DNA of 64,000 nt from Dillenia suffruticosa (GCA_033439265.1 JAVTVX010000019.1:19246039-19310038), one strand, 5' to 3'. Positions 23,809-34,962 are shown, numbered from the stretch's first letter. The notes: generated by a model from the sequence alone, not told the origin. Program-made: numbers and translations.

Positions 23809-24599
23809 GGTTGTATGTAGGGAAGGAGTTTCAGGCTTTTTGGTGGGAACTGAGGGGTTAGAGGTGTTTGTGTACTTTAGCTCTTCTATATATGTTGCAA
23901 GTCCATTGTGACACTAATTATGCTGGCCTAATATTGTTGACTGTTGATGTCAGATGTTGATATTTAAATGTTTCATTGACTTTTGACTTATATAAGCTAT
24001 TGTTTTCCTACAGCGTTCAACGTATGCATCGTCTCTGTACCCACCCACTAACCATCTATCATGAATTCAATAACAAAACACTGAAATTATTTAATTAAAA
24101 TTTTAAAATTAAGTTTTGAAAATAAAAAAATAAGTATCAGAAGAGACAATCTCTAAATGAGATCATCACAATTACTTAAACTAAATTAGTTGAGTTTTTA
24201 GATACCGATAGTCTATTTTAAAAAATTATAATATATTTTTAAAATATTTAAGATCATCACAATATGTTTATATCAAATTTTTGGTCATAAAATTTCAAGA
24301 AGGCGCAGCCTGGTCATAATTGACGGATCTTTTTGGTGCCCAAAAACGACCTTTATCAGCAAGTGGCACCATATCTGTAGCTTCAATGTCTTGATCCAAG
24401 CAGCGTAATGAGACGGAAAGCAAAGGGTGAACGAGATCAAAGTTAGATATTTTCTTCACACCCTTTCACCCTTTTCTGTTTCATTTGATTTGACCCAAAA
24501 CATTTGAGATATGTGGCTAAAGTTTATTGGAAAAGGGAAAATTAGTCAAGTCAATTGTAGAAATGTGTCGATGTCTTCTAGTTAATATTCATTCAATTG
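23809..24599. other. Upstream region of the NHL gene
   Basis: This is the likely promoter and leader of the minus-strand NHL gene. A SINE-like copy lies at about 24060-24215. No other gene is seen. Confidence 0.5.
24060..24215 (+). mobile_element. SINE-like dispersed repeat copy
   Basis: Landmarks are TTAATTAAAATTTTAAAATT, GAAAATAAAAAAATAAGTAT, CAATCTCTAAATGAGATCAT and AAATTAGTTGAGTTTTTAGA followed by an A-rich end, in family order. Confidence 0.5.
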
Positions 24600-25053
24600 G
24601 GTTATGTTTGCCTATGGGAGCTTCATTTGCTTGTCATGGTTGCAATAGTCCTCCAAATCGCCAATAACTATGGACTAATAGTAATATAACTATGACAATG
24701 ACATATGACTATTACTAATCTAACCCTTTTTTATGATATTTGAAAAAAAATATCTCATGAATACCGTAAAAGTTAAATATATATACCAGTGAATGCCTAG
24801 TTTTAATAGTATTTTTTGAAAAATATCCCATAAAAATCATTAAAAATCACATAAAATATCAAAAAGTATTTAAAATTTTATTATTCTTAAAAATTATAAT
24901 AATTTGCTCTTCTGTCCCTACTCCCTATTTTTTATATTCTTCTTAAAATAAATTTTTGATTATTTTCAAAAACCCAAGTCCAACGTTATCGCGGTCCAAG
25001 GATGTATCTGGATGAACACGAGTGGCGTGTGAATCTTTTTTGTTGATTGCAGG

Positions 25054-25914
25054 TGTTGGAGCCAATTTTGACTCCACAATAAACTATTCTTGCAGCTCGA
25101 AAGGGGAATCGAAGATATCGTATCTATTGGATCGTCTTTGAGGAGAAGACATGTAAAAACCCGTCGAAGGTGGCTCTAACAAAGTAAGATCCGACATTCA
25201 AATCAGAAAGAGTGATAAAAAGGAGTGAAAAGACTGAAAAAACCCGAACCTCGTGTAGTCTCTGTGTGTTGTATATAGAGTATAGAGAGTAACATGTATG
25301 CACCTGACGAGTTATCTCAGCATAATATCTCATATGCATTTAGGAATGTAGAAACCCTACTAACATTGTGAAGAGGTCATTGAAAATCTTTCAAAATTGT
25401 AGAAATCATAACCGTAGATTTCCTGAAAATTTGGAATTCTTTGAAATAAAAAAGTTTTAGTTACTGTTGTGAAGATCTAAGAAAGTTCAAATTGTCGAGA
25501 GATTTATTTCCTTATCGAATAATGTCACAATAAATTCGTATCGGATTAAAAAATATTTAAATTTATCAAAGTTTTCTTTGCTTATCACATAATCACGACT
25601 TAGACCCATCACATAATAGGAATTACTTTTATAGTGACCGAAGGGATCACTTTTATAGTGACCGAAGGGATCGAGAGGTCGAACGGTCGAGTGAGCAAAA
25701 TTTACCAGAGAGAATAACTAGCTAGTGTGCGGAGAAAAGTAAGATAGTGACCGAGAGATGAATAAGCAAATTGTTTGTGAGGGCTTAGCCGAGGCCACCG
25801 TGAGATATAAGTGAGAATGTCTGACCGAAAGGACATTCGACCAAGAGCGTACTCGATTGTTTATGAACTTTATGACTATGGTCTAATAGGCTTAGTACTG
25901 TGGATCATGTACCA
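25054..25914. mobile_element. Possible solo-LTR-like fossil, about 860 bp
   Basis: This block starts TGTTGGAGCC and ends TGTACCA (TG...CA). It interrupts copy 1 of the segmental duplication, while copy 2 keeps an empty site near 27810-27835. The flanking short duplication is poor, and no internal retroelement domain is present, so family assignment (an LTR remnant) is tentative. It contains a small perfect tandem repeat at 25625-25672. Confidence 0.4.
25625..25672. repeat. 24-bp perfect tandem duplication
   Basis: The 24-base unit beginning ACTTTTATAGTGACCGAAGG occurs twice in a row, inside the insertion specific to copy 1 of the segmental duplication. Confidence 0.95.
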
Positions 25915-25938
25915 TCGGTGGATAATTAACCTAATCAA

Positions 25939-25984
25939 ACACCTAAGGTAATTCTTTTTTTTTTTTTGCGTCACACCTAAGGTA
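25939..25984 (-). mobile_element. Minimal poly-A insertion with 12-bp target duplication
   Basis: ACACCTAAGGTA occurs at 25939-25950 and 25973-25984, flanking a 22-bp insert that is mostly a T-run followed by GCGTC. It looks like a tail-only retroposon on the minus strand and is absent from the matching place in copy 2 of the segmental duplication. Confidence 0.55.
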
Positions 25985-27334
25985 GTTTTTGAATTTATGT
26001 ATTTTTGACAAATTCATCCCATGAATCTAAAGACTTTACGCGTAACAATCACCTTAAATATCCAAAAAAGTCGCATGATGTTCTAGAAATTCATAATCAA
26101 ACAAATTTATATTAGTACATGTGAGTGCAAAGGACTTGTATGGGCTAATGTCATTATCTTTGAAAATTTTCTGTATCTTTTTTTTGTTTTTCATTAGAGA
26201 CCACCATTTGTGGTTTTTATTATTTTTTCTGACTCGACTGGGTCACTAACCTCACTCCAATTGGGTGGAGTTTAATTTAAATAAAAAAGGAAAAATAAAA
26301 AGAAAAGGGTGAAATAGTTTTGAAAAAAAAATTCTTTATTTCTTTTTCATGAATTCAAAGTATAATACCGTAAAATTATTTATATTATTGATCACACTTA
26401 ATGAGATAAAAATATGATTATTATTGTCGTATAAAAAAATAATTATATATATATACGAGTACAATGATATAAAAATATTAATATAATCAACCTTACTTAA
26501 TAAGATAAAGATTATTCTTCTTTTTCTAGAGATGAAACCTGAAAGATTGGAGTCCTTTCACCGGATGCCAACGAGCATGTAATGCAAATTTAAATATTAT
26601 TTTATATTTTAATTTTTGTGAAAGAATAATATTTTCTAATTATTTATCCTCCATACCTTGGTTGAGGCCTGCATTGATTTGTAAATAAGGAGGAAAAAAG
26701 TGAAAATCACTTTTGTCAACAAGTATTGCCACAAACATTTTAAAAATAAAATTGAAATTCTAAATTGTTTAACAGAGTAATATTATATTTAGGGAAAAAT
26801 TAAATATAATTCACTTAATCTACTTGACTATGAAACTTAATCAAACATGAGTCTGGTCGAATTTGCTTTTAGAATGAAAAAATAAGAGTATGATATGACT
26901 AGTTTTCTAAGTAGAAGAAAGGCCGCCGCCTTGCGGGGCTGAAATTCGAATATGGGTATAAGGTATAATTTTGAAAAATAATAATTTTAAATATTACTTA
27001 CCCCATTAAAAATTAAAAAAAAATTAATGGAAATTATTTATTTATTTAATTGTCAATGTGGTTAAACTTAGAAATATGAAATATTTTTGGGTTTTTTTAG
27101 AAATATTAAAAATTGGGTTTTGTGATTCCTGTTTCGTGGGTTCTTCTACCTAATCATAGTAACAAAAATAGATTTTGTTAATTTCGATGAATGTGTTCTG
27201 TATTAGACAATTCAGTTCAACACAGGGAAAGAGAAAGGCATCAATTGCCTGCAAATTACCAATGACTTTGGACCACTAGTAATCTAACTCTGACAATCAA
27301 CAATAAATTTTTTTTCTCTATTTTAATTAATTTA

Positions 27335-27455
27335 ATTCAAATATTTATCATAATTTTTTTAGTATAAATTTTTTTATTTTCAAATTTTAAATCTGAAATT
27401 TCATTAAGTGACTTAATATCTCGTCTTATTAGATCAATTGTCTATTAATATATAA
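27335..27455 (-). mobile_element. SINE-like dispersed repeat copy
   Basis: On the minus strand: AATAGACAATTGATCTAATA, a head with CTTAATGAAATTTCAGATTT, AAAATTTGAAAATAAAAAAA and TTGAATTAATTAAAATAG, in the same order as the type copy at 22204. Confidence 0.45.
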
Positions 27456-28199
27456 CTATTACTAATCTAACCCAATTCTTCACGACCTATATTTCATATA
27501 TATATTTTTAATGATATTCCGTCCCCACTTTCTATATTGGTCCCTTGGACTTGGCCAACCGTCAAATATCCAGAGTTTTATTCCGACTAATCTCGATCTA
27601 GTTGTTATCGAGTTCCAATCGAGAGAAAATTCTCCCAACATCATTTTCACTGCTCCCTATGTTTTATACTCTTCTTTGACAAGAAATTTCTAACAAGTTA
27701 TAAAATCAATTGAATAATAAGATTTATATTATTATTTTTTTTTATTTTTAATATGATATCATTATCAAATTTAAAAATATATGTTATCAAGAGAGAAATG
27801 GGATGTGAAGTTTTTCTATTGATGGTGGGTGATCAACCTGATCGAACGGCTGACGATACTTCTTGTATTTATGTATTTTTTGTCAATGCCATGACAAATT
27901 CATCCCCCGACTCGGAAGACTTTACGAGTAAAAGACACACGATGTAGTCGACCGTACGTTGTTCGTATCATTTTTGCTGACTTGACTGGGTCTTCAAGCT
28001 CCCTTCGTTTAATTTAAATAAAAAAAAAAAAAAAAGAAAATAAAAGGGCGAAATAGTTTTAGAGAAAATTTCCTTTGCGTCTTTTTCTAGAGTTGAAATT
28101 TGAAAGGTTAGAGTCCTTTCACTGACGAGCATATGATGCAAATTTAAATATTATTTTATTACTTCAATTATTTTAATATTTTATGAAAGAATAACAAAT

Positions 28200-28745
28200 A
28201 TTAATATTTCTTTTGTTTTTCGAAACGACTAGACGTGTTAAATAAATTAATATTTATATAAAAATATTTATATTTTTATATTTAAATAATTTTCATATTT
28301 AATGAATTATTTATTTATTTAATTATAACTCTAATTTTATGTTATTTACTTAGGATTAATAATTAAATATTTTATTATTTTATATTTTTATTATGAAAAT
28401 AATTACTAAGGGTGAATCTTGGTATAACAGTGAAATTGCTATTTTAATAATCTTGAAATCACGGATTCGAAGCGTGAACAGCCTTTTTACAAAAGATGCA
28501 AGAGGAATGGTGCGTACAAATATGTCTACCCTCCTCTACACCCACACCAAATCCGGAAGCATTTTGTATATCTGATGAGCCATTTATATAAAAATAGTTA
28601 CTTTATTATTTTTAAAAAATAATTAATATTTACATAAAATTTTTTATATTTTTTATATTTACACCTTTCACTTATTTCTGTTTTCTATATTTTTATAAAA
28701 TATATTTTTTTGTATTGTTTCGTATTCATTTTTATTTTTCGTTTC
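28200..28745. mobile_element. AT-rich MITE-like repeat, interrupted by a SINE
   Basis: The AT-rich blocks AATTAATATTTATATAAAAA, TTATTATGAAAATAATTACT and ATTTTTATAAAATATATTTT recur in the same order at 53770-54070 and 60800-61085. It is absent from the matching position in copy 1 of the local segmental duplication, which supports insertion. Ends and superfamily were not determined. Confidence 0.5.
28396..28603 (+). mobile_element. Au-SINE-like retroposon
   Basis: A body of about 180 bp begins GGGTGAATCTTGGTATAACA, has the B-box ACGGATTCGAAGCGTG and a CAGCCTTTTTACAAAAGATG block, and continues with GTGCGTACAAATATGTCTAC and CCTCCTCTACACCCACACC. This matches the layout and usual length of the Au SINE family widespread in flowering plants. 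It is flanked by AAAATAATTACT and AAAATAGTTACT, a 12-bp duplication with one mismatch, and lies inside the AT-rich element at 28200-28745. Confidence 0.7.
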
Positions 28746-29253
28746 CATTTTTACGCAACCTAGGAGACGTGCATTGATTTGTAAATGAAAGGGGGAAAAA
28801 AGAAAATCACTTTTGTCAACAAATATTGCCACAAACATTTTTAAAATAAAATTGAAATTCTAAATTATTTAACATAGTAATATTATATTTATGGAAAAAG
28901 TAAATATAGTTCACTTAATCTACTTGAGTCGTGTCGAATTTGCCTTTAGAATGGAAAATAAGAGTAAGACATGACTAGTTTTCTGGGTAGAAGAAAGGCC
29001 GCCGCCTCGCGGGGCTGAAATTCGAATATGGGTATGAGGTATAATTTTGAAAAATAATAATTTTGAATATTATATACCCGGTTAAAATTTTTAAAAAATT
29101 AATGGAAATTTCAACATATTTATTTATTTATTTATTTTTAATTGTCAAGGTGGTTTCACTTACAAATATGAAATATTTTTGAGTTTTTCAGAAATATTAA
29201 AAATTGGGTTTTGTGATTTGTGTCTTGTGGGTTCTTCCACCTTATCATAGTAA

Positions 29254-29269
<16 letters not shown>

Positions 29270-29327
<58 letters not shown>
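29270..29327. repeat. (TA)n microsatellite
   Basis: About 58 bp of AT dinucleotide repeat, preceded by a run of As. Confidence 0.95.
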
Positions 29328-29330
<3 letters not shown>

Positions 29331-29400
29331 CAATTTTGATGAATGGGTGTTTTCTAATGATACAATTCAGTCAATATTGTGTGAGAGAAAGGTCATCAAT

Positions 29401-30948
29401 CACCTGTTTAAGTTCGTATTGTATTGGCAATCTTCTTGATAAAAAGCATACTTAACTTTTAAATAATTTAATTTAATTTTAAAATAATTTTGAACTTTTA
29501 ATTAAAGATATTTAAAATTTTTGTTTTTTAAAATAACCAAAATATATATAATTGGATTTTTTTTTTTTTTTTAAGAAAAAGTGAAGAATACCAACAAAGA
29601 TGACCTTATAGTGGTGGGTGGTAGGTTAACAATGGTATGCGAAAGGGGAAGAATGAAAAGAAAAAATGACAAATTATGATATAAATTGGAATGAGGTGTT
29701 TTTTATATTTAAAAATAATATAATTTTTTATTTAATAATTAAAAATAAGAGGTTAATAATTGAAAATAAGAGGAAGTTTATTTGTAAATTTCAATTTATT
29801 AGTTACTTATAATTTTAAATCAAATATCTTCCTGTTTTATTTTTTATTTAAAAATAGTTTTAATCAACTTATAATCCAAATCAAACATATTTTAAGTATT
29901 CTATGCTATTTCATTTCTCTCCTATTTATCTATAGAAAACAAATACTATTTGGGTTGATTTCTAAGCCGAAAATATAAGCGGGAGAGAAAATGAAAGAGA
30001 GAGAAAGATGAATGAAACAGAGAGAAAATCTCTATATTTCTGTGTAATATTAAAATCAAACTAATCAAATATTCTCTCAAATATATGATATGTCAATCTA
30101 TTGTGATATCTATACTGACGGAATGATAATATCTATTTTGATATATATGGTAATATAACTTAACATATGTACAGATATACCGATAATAGTAACAAATGGT
30201 GATATTATGGTATTGTATGGACGTATATATTAACGCGGAGCAATTTAAAAATATATCTAATTGTTTATTCAAATTCGATAAAACTACAAGAAACAATTTC
30301 TATAATTCAAAACTTTTTTAAATATTAAATCATAAAAAATTATCAAATAATATTTTGTCACCTGACTAGAATTACACCAAAATTTTAGGTTTGTGTTACT
30401 TATAAAGTATACTGATTACCATAATATCCTCTTTTGAGATTCACAAAACCTAGCCGGGGGAATTGAGAGGATACTAAAATTTCTTTTTTTTTTTTTAATT
30501 GAATTTTAGGCTGGGGACAGCATAATAAAACGAAAGGTGCAATTAAAAGGATTAAAACATGTCACATTTTCCATCCTCATGCTTGGGGTACAATTTCTAT
30601 TTTTTTTTTTTTAAATTGCCTCGATTGGAGTTTAGCAATTTAATTTTAAATTAATCATTTGTAGAAATTAACAAAGAAAAAGTTGTGATGACCATCAAAG
30701 TGATAATTATTAATGATTTAATGATAATGACACCAATATTTTCAAGAATTATATAGCACAAATTTAAACCCATAAGACAGATATTAAACTACTGATGCTT
30801 TAGTACGTCCGTCTTTTTAATTTCAAATTAAAGTCTTTCATATTAAATGATTCCTCCTTTGTAACATCCAAACCCAATTAGTCGATAATAATAATAAAAA
30901 CAACGACAACACTGCTTCTATTAGATTCCCTTCTTCATCGTAAACTTA
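29401..30948. other. AT-rich intergenic DNA, nothing recognised
   Basis: Strongly AT-rich sequence with long T-runs (29555-29573, 30484-30496, 30601-30613). No credible coding frame, RNA gene or bounded element was found. Confidence 0.5.
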
Positions 30949-32513
30949 GGCTACTAGAAAATATTGTATCAACAATGAATTAGTGATGAAATTTTAACGA
31001 TAAATTTTTTTGTCACTAATCTATCGCTGATAGTGGATCAAGATAAAAAATAAAAAATAAAAAAATAAAAACTATCAACGACAGATTTTTTAGCGACGGA
31101 AAAAATCCGTTGCTGCAGTGGACCAACATAAAAAATAAAATTTTTTTAAAAAAAAGAAAAACTATTAGCGACAGATATGTTTCGTCGCTAAAAAATATAT
31201 TCCTAATCCATCATTGATAATGGATCAAGATAAAAAATAAAAAATAAAAAATAAAAAAAAAAACTATCAGCGCGGATTATTTAGCGACGGAAAATTTTCA
31301 TTGTTAATCCGTCACTAATAGTGGACTAAGATAAAAAATAAAAATTAAAAAAAAAAACTATCAGCAATGGATTATTTAGCGATGAAAAATTTCCATCACT
31401 GATAGTGGACCAAAGTAATAAAAAATAAAAAAAAAACTATCAATGACGGATTAGTGACGGATTTTTAAATGACGAAAAATTTCCGTCGCTAATAGTATTT
31501 AAAGGTAAAAAAATTAAAAAAAAAAGAACTATCAGGGACAGAAAATATCCGTTGCTGATAGTTCCTTTTTTATTTTTTATTTTTTCTTTTCTTTTATTAT
31601 TTTATGATTATTTTATTATTTTATTATTTTATTATTTTATAATTATTTTATTATTTTTCTTCTCTTTTATTATTTAATAATTCTTTTTTATTTTTCTTTT
31701 ATTTATTTATTTTTCTATTTTATTCTATTATTTTATTATTTGATTTAATGGACAAATAAAAAAATAATTTGCTAGTCTATCTTAATTTATCAAAGAAATA
31801 TTTTATTTCTTTATTTAGCGCAAATTTAATCAATATCAAATTTAAATAGTTAGAAAAATTCAGTGAGAATATTCAATGAAAAAAATTATCCAAGGTAAAG
31901 GAAAACAAATGTGAGTGAGATAAAAAAATTGTGAGAGTAAGATAAATTTTTTTTTTTAAAAAAGTGACAATGAAATTAATATTAAAAATAAAGTGAGAGT
32001 TAGATAATAAATTAAAAAAAAAATATATCAGAGAACGAACTGAGGCATGGTGGTTGAATGACTCATATTTCATCTCGGAAGCGCGGGTTCGATTTCGCGT
32101 GAAGACACATTTTTCACAACAAAATATGATCGGGTGGCGTGGTGAGGTGCGTGTGTGTGTGAGGTCGCAAGTGGACACATGAGGGCGTGCGGCGCGTGAA
32201 AGAGCTGGTGGGGCGGGCATTTGGGCACGTGCTCGTGCTTGACGGTTCTAGAATTAATAACAAAAAATATCCGTCCCTGATATTTTTACATATTTTCTTC
32301 TATCAATGACGAATTAGCAACGAATTTTTTAGCGATAGATTTTTTCCGTAACTAATCCGTCACTGATATTTAGCGACAGATAGTATTCTGTCAGTAATAT
32401 TTAGCGGTATAGTTTTTAGCAACGGAAAAAATTTATCGCTAATATCCTTAGCGATGGATTTTTAGATTTCAGCGATAGATATTTCCGTCACTGATATTAA
32501 ATTTCTAGTAGTG
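30949..32513. mobile_element. Non-autonomous CACTA-like element, left of the tRNA array
   Basis: The right end reads TTTCTAGTAGTG (32502-32513), the reverse complement of CACTACTAGAAA. The left end shows CTACTAGAAA at 30951, with the first bases altered. The interior is dense in short inverted repeats built on GCGACGGA and CCGTCGCT, the subterminal motif shared with the element at 39343-40466. There is no transposase frame. A tRNA-like module lies at about 32041-32115, followed by a GC-rich stretch to 32250. Confidence 0.65.
32041..32115 (+). other. tRNA-like module inside the CACTA element
   Basis: GGCATGGTGGTTGAATGACT followed by GCGCGGGTTCGATTTCGCG looks like RNA polymerase III A- and B-boxes with a T-arm that can pair, then ACACATTTTTCACA with a T-run. 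The same arrangement, reversed, occurs at 39790-39885 inside the other CACTA element. It could be a captured SINE head; it is not a complete tRNA. Confidence 0.4.
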
Positions 32514-32707
32514 TGAACTGATAAATTTGATTGAAATGTGTTACAAATAGTGCGTGTCTTCTCATTCTTTAGTAGGATCTATGCATTTGAGAGAAAGAGA
32601 GAGAGAGAGGAACAAGATTTGAACCAACTTGAGTGAATGTGTCTATACGCTATATATGGAGTTGATATTGGGAAAAAGAAGCAAAAATGAGAGAAAACAC
32701 GTCTCAT

Positions 32708-32770
32708 GGTGAGGGTATTGATCCCCGTACCTCTCACGTGCTAAGCGAGCGCTCATATGAGCTACATCTC
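32708..32770 (-). pseudogene. tRNA-Ala-derived copy, shortened
   Basis: First copy of the array. It keeps the AGC anticodon, but bases are lost in the acceptor/T region and around the D-arm (63 bp against 73), so it cannot form a full cloverleaf. Confidence 0.7.
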
Positions 32771-32836
32771 TTTCGATTAAAATATGGTTACAAGTAGTAC
32801 CTCTTTTCAGGTTAATGGGAGAAAAGTATATCATGG

Positions 32837-32909
32837 TGGAGACGTAGGATATTGATCCTTGTACCTTTTGCATGTTAAGCGAGCGTTCTATCATATAAGC
32901 TACATCCCC
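32837..32909 (-). pseudogene. tRNA-Ala-derived copy with AAC anticodon
   Basis: Full length (73 bp), about 12 differences from the intact copy, mostly C/T and G/A. The anticodon position reads AAC (a Val anticodon) through a single transition. The T-stem is weakened. Confidence 0.7.
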
Positions 32910-33076
32910 TTAAACTAAAGTATGGTTACTATTAGTCCCTATTTTCCCGTTCTTCATCATATGGAAGGCGTGCATTTGAAAGAGAGAGAGAGGAACAAGA
33001 TTTGAACCTACCTAAGTCAATTTGTCTATATGTTATTGGGAAAGAGAAGCAAAAATGAGATAAAAACATCCCCTAG

Positions 33077-33149
33077 TGGAGATGTAGGGTATCGATCTCC
33101 ATATCTCTAGCATGCTAAGCTAGTGCTTTACCATCTGAGTTATATCCCC
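33077..33149 (-). pseudogene. tRNA-Ala(AGC)-derived copy
   Basis: Full length with AGC anticodon, about 10 differences. The anticodon stem and T-stem carry mismatches. Confidence 0.7.
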
Positions 33150-33363
33150 TTAGACTAACATATAGTTACAAATAGTACATATTTTCTCATTCTTTATCAT
33201 ATAGAAGATATGTGCATTTGAGAAAGAGAGAGAGAGGAACAAGTTTTGAATCGACCTAAGTGAATGTATCTATAGTTTATTTATGGATTTTCAATCAAAT
33301 AGCTCCATGCTAGTCCAATGTTATTGAGAAAAAGAAGCAAAAAAGAGAGAAAACAACTAATGG

Positions 33364-33436
33364 TGGAGATGCGGCGTATTGATCCTCATACCTTGCGTAT
33401 ACTAAACGAGCGCTCTATCATCTGAGTTACATCCAC
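33364..33436 (-). pseudogene. tRNA-Ala-derived copy with AGT anticodon
   Basis: Full length but the anticodon position reads AGT (a Thr anticodon). The acceptor end is altered (ATCCAC on the plus strand) and the T-stem is mismatched. Confidence 0.7.
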
Positions 33437-33614
33437 TTAAATTGAAGTATCATTACAAATAGTCCGTGTTTTCTGCTTCTTCATCATATGTAAGATATGT
33501 TTATTCAAGAGAGATATAGAAGAGCAAGTTTTGAACCGACATGAGTGAAGTGTCTGCAAATTATTTATGGACATCAATCAAATATCACAAAAATGAGCAA
33601 AAAACATCTCATGG

Positions 33615-33686
33615 TGGAGACAAGGGTATTGATCCCTATACCTCTCGCATGCTAAGCCAATGCTTTATCATTTGAGCTACAAACCC
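33615..33686 (-). pseudogene. tRNA-Ala(AGC)-derived copy
   Basis: About 72 bp with AGC anticodon. The acceptor stem (ACAAACCC) and anticodon stem are disrupted. Confidence 0.7.
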
Positions 33687-33894
33687 TTGGACTAAGATAT
33701 GGTTACAAATAGTGCTTATTGTCTCGTTCTTCATCATCTAGTACATTTGAGAGAGACAGAGAGAGGAACAAGGTTTGAATCAACCTTAGTGAATGTGTCT
33801 ATAGTTTATTTATGGATTTTCAACCAAATAGCACCATGTCAGTCTAATGTTATTGGAAAAAAGAAGCAAAAAATGAGAGAAAAACATCTGATAG

Positions 33895-33967
33895 TGGAGC
33901 TATGGGGTATTGATCTTTGTACCTCTCGCATGCTATGTGAGTACTCTATCATCTGAGTTACATCCTC
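33895..33967 (-). pseudogene. tRNA-Ala(AGC)-derived copy
   Basis: Full length with AGC anticodon; several transitions in the T-stem and 5' side (ACATCCTC). Confidence 0.7.
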
Positions 33968-34248
33968 TTGTAATAAAGTATTATTACAAATAGTACCTAT
34001 AGTACCTATTTTCTCGTTCTTATTCATATATAAGATATGTGCCTTTGAGAGATATAAAAAGAGAGGAATAATACTTGAATTGACCTGAGCGAATATGTTT
34101 ACAAGTTACCAAATGCAGATGTCATACAAATATTATCAATAGCGTAGAAATGAGAGAAAAGTTTTTAATGATGGAGACTTGATTGAATGATGTTATTTGT
34201 GGACTTTTCAATCAAATAGTACAAAAATGAGGGAAAAGTATCTCACAA

Positions 34249-34294
34249 TGGAGATGCAGGATACGATCCCCGTATCTCGGGCATGCTAAGTGAG
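34249..34294 (-). pseudogene. Truncated tRNA-Ala-derived copy
   Basis: Only the 3' two-thirds remains (T-arm, variable loop, anticodon AGC). The sequence then jumps into the spacer GAGAAAGAGGAA, so the 5' half is deleted. Confidence 0.75.
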
Positions 34295-34352
34295 AAAGAG
34301 GAATAAGGTTTGAAGCAATGATATTGGGAGGAAAAAACAAAAATAAGGAATG

Positions 34353-34357
34353 AAAAA
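34353..34357 (-). terminator. RNA polymerase III T-run terminator
   Basis: TTTTT on the minus strand, about nine bases after the 3' end of the intact tRNA-Ala gene. Similar T-runs follow many other copies in the array. Confidence 0.7.
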
Positions 34358-34365
34358 TTTAATGG

Positions 34366-34438
34366 TGGAGATGCGGGGTATCGATCCCCGTACCTCTCGC
34401 ATGCTAAGCGAGCGCTCTACCATCTGAGCTACATCCCC
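34366..34438 (-). tRNA. tRNA-Ala (anticodon AGC), intact
   Basis: A 73-nt gene on the minus strand. All four stems pair: acceptor GGGGATG with CATCTCC, D-stem GCTC/GAGC, anticodon stem CTCGC/GCGAG around TTAGCAT, T-stem CGGGG/CCCCG. It keeps A73 and the G3-T70 wobble pair that alanyl-tRNA synthetase reads. To my knowledge it equals the standard plant cytosolic tRNA-Ala(AGC). A-box (TAGCTCAGATGG) and B-box (GGGATCGATACC) are intact. A TTTAAA-like motif lies about 20 nt upstream, CAAG abuts the start, and a TTTTT terminator begins about 9 nt past the end. It is the only copy in the array with no departures. Confidence 0.93.
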
Positions 34439-34611
34439 TTGGAGTAAAGTTTGATTTTAAAGAGTCGCTGTTTTCTTGTTCTTCATGTGTAATATATGTG
34501 CATGAGAGAGAGAGAGAGGAACAAGTTGTGAACCGACACAAGTCAATGTATCCCCAAGTTATTTATGAACTTTCAATATATCACAAAAATGAGGAAAAAA
34601 ACATCTAACGG

Positions 34612-34683
34612 TGGAGATATAGGTATCTATCCCCATACCTCTTGCATGCTAAGGGAGTACTCTACTATCTCAGCTACATCCCC
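34612..34683 (-). pseudogene. tRNA-Ala(AGC)-derived copy
   Basis: 72 bp with AGC anticodon. One base is missing near the T-loop, with mismatches in the anticodon and D stems. Confidence 0.7.
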
Positions 34684-34962
34684 TTAAACTGAAGTATGGT
34701 TATCAATAATGTCTATTTTCTCATTCTTAATCATATAGAAGATATGTGCATTTGAGTTTTTGAGAGAGATGGAAAGAGTTGAACAAGGTTTGAATCGATC
34801 TAAGTGAATGTGTCTATAGGTTATCAAATGTGAATATCATACAAATATTATCTATAGCACAAAAATGAGAGAAAAGCATGTGATTGTGGAGACAGGATGG
34901 AATGATGTTGTTTATGGACTTTCAATCAAATAGCGCAAAAATAAGGAAAGAGCATATCATGG

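Larger units (their letters stand above)
24600..29400. repeat. Tandem segmental duplication with differing insertions
   Basis: Copy 1 runs from about 24600 to 27240 and copy 2 from about 27240 to 29400. Matching landmarks, in order: GACTATTACTAATCTAACCC (24708) and ACTATTACTAATCTAACCCA (27455); GACTCGACTGGGTC (26230) and GACTTGACTGGGTC (27980); AGAGTCCTTTCAC or GGAGTCCTTTCAC; TCACTTTTGTCAACAA (26709 and 28808); GAAAGGCCGCCGCCT (26919 and 28994). Copy 1 alone carries an insertion of about 860 bp at 25054-25914. Copy 2 alone carries an AT-rich element at about 28200-28745 that itself contains a SINE. There is no coding content. Confidence 0.75.

Noticed and set aside
31873-32220. Open frame of 115 residues on the minus strand
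   Set aside because: It lies within the CACTA-like element across its tRNA-like and GC-rich module and has no protein family features.
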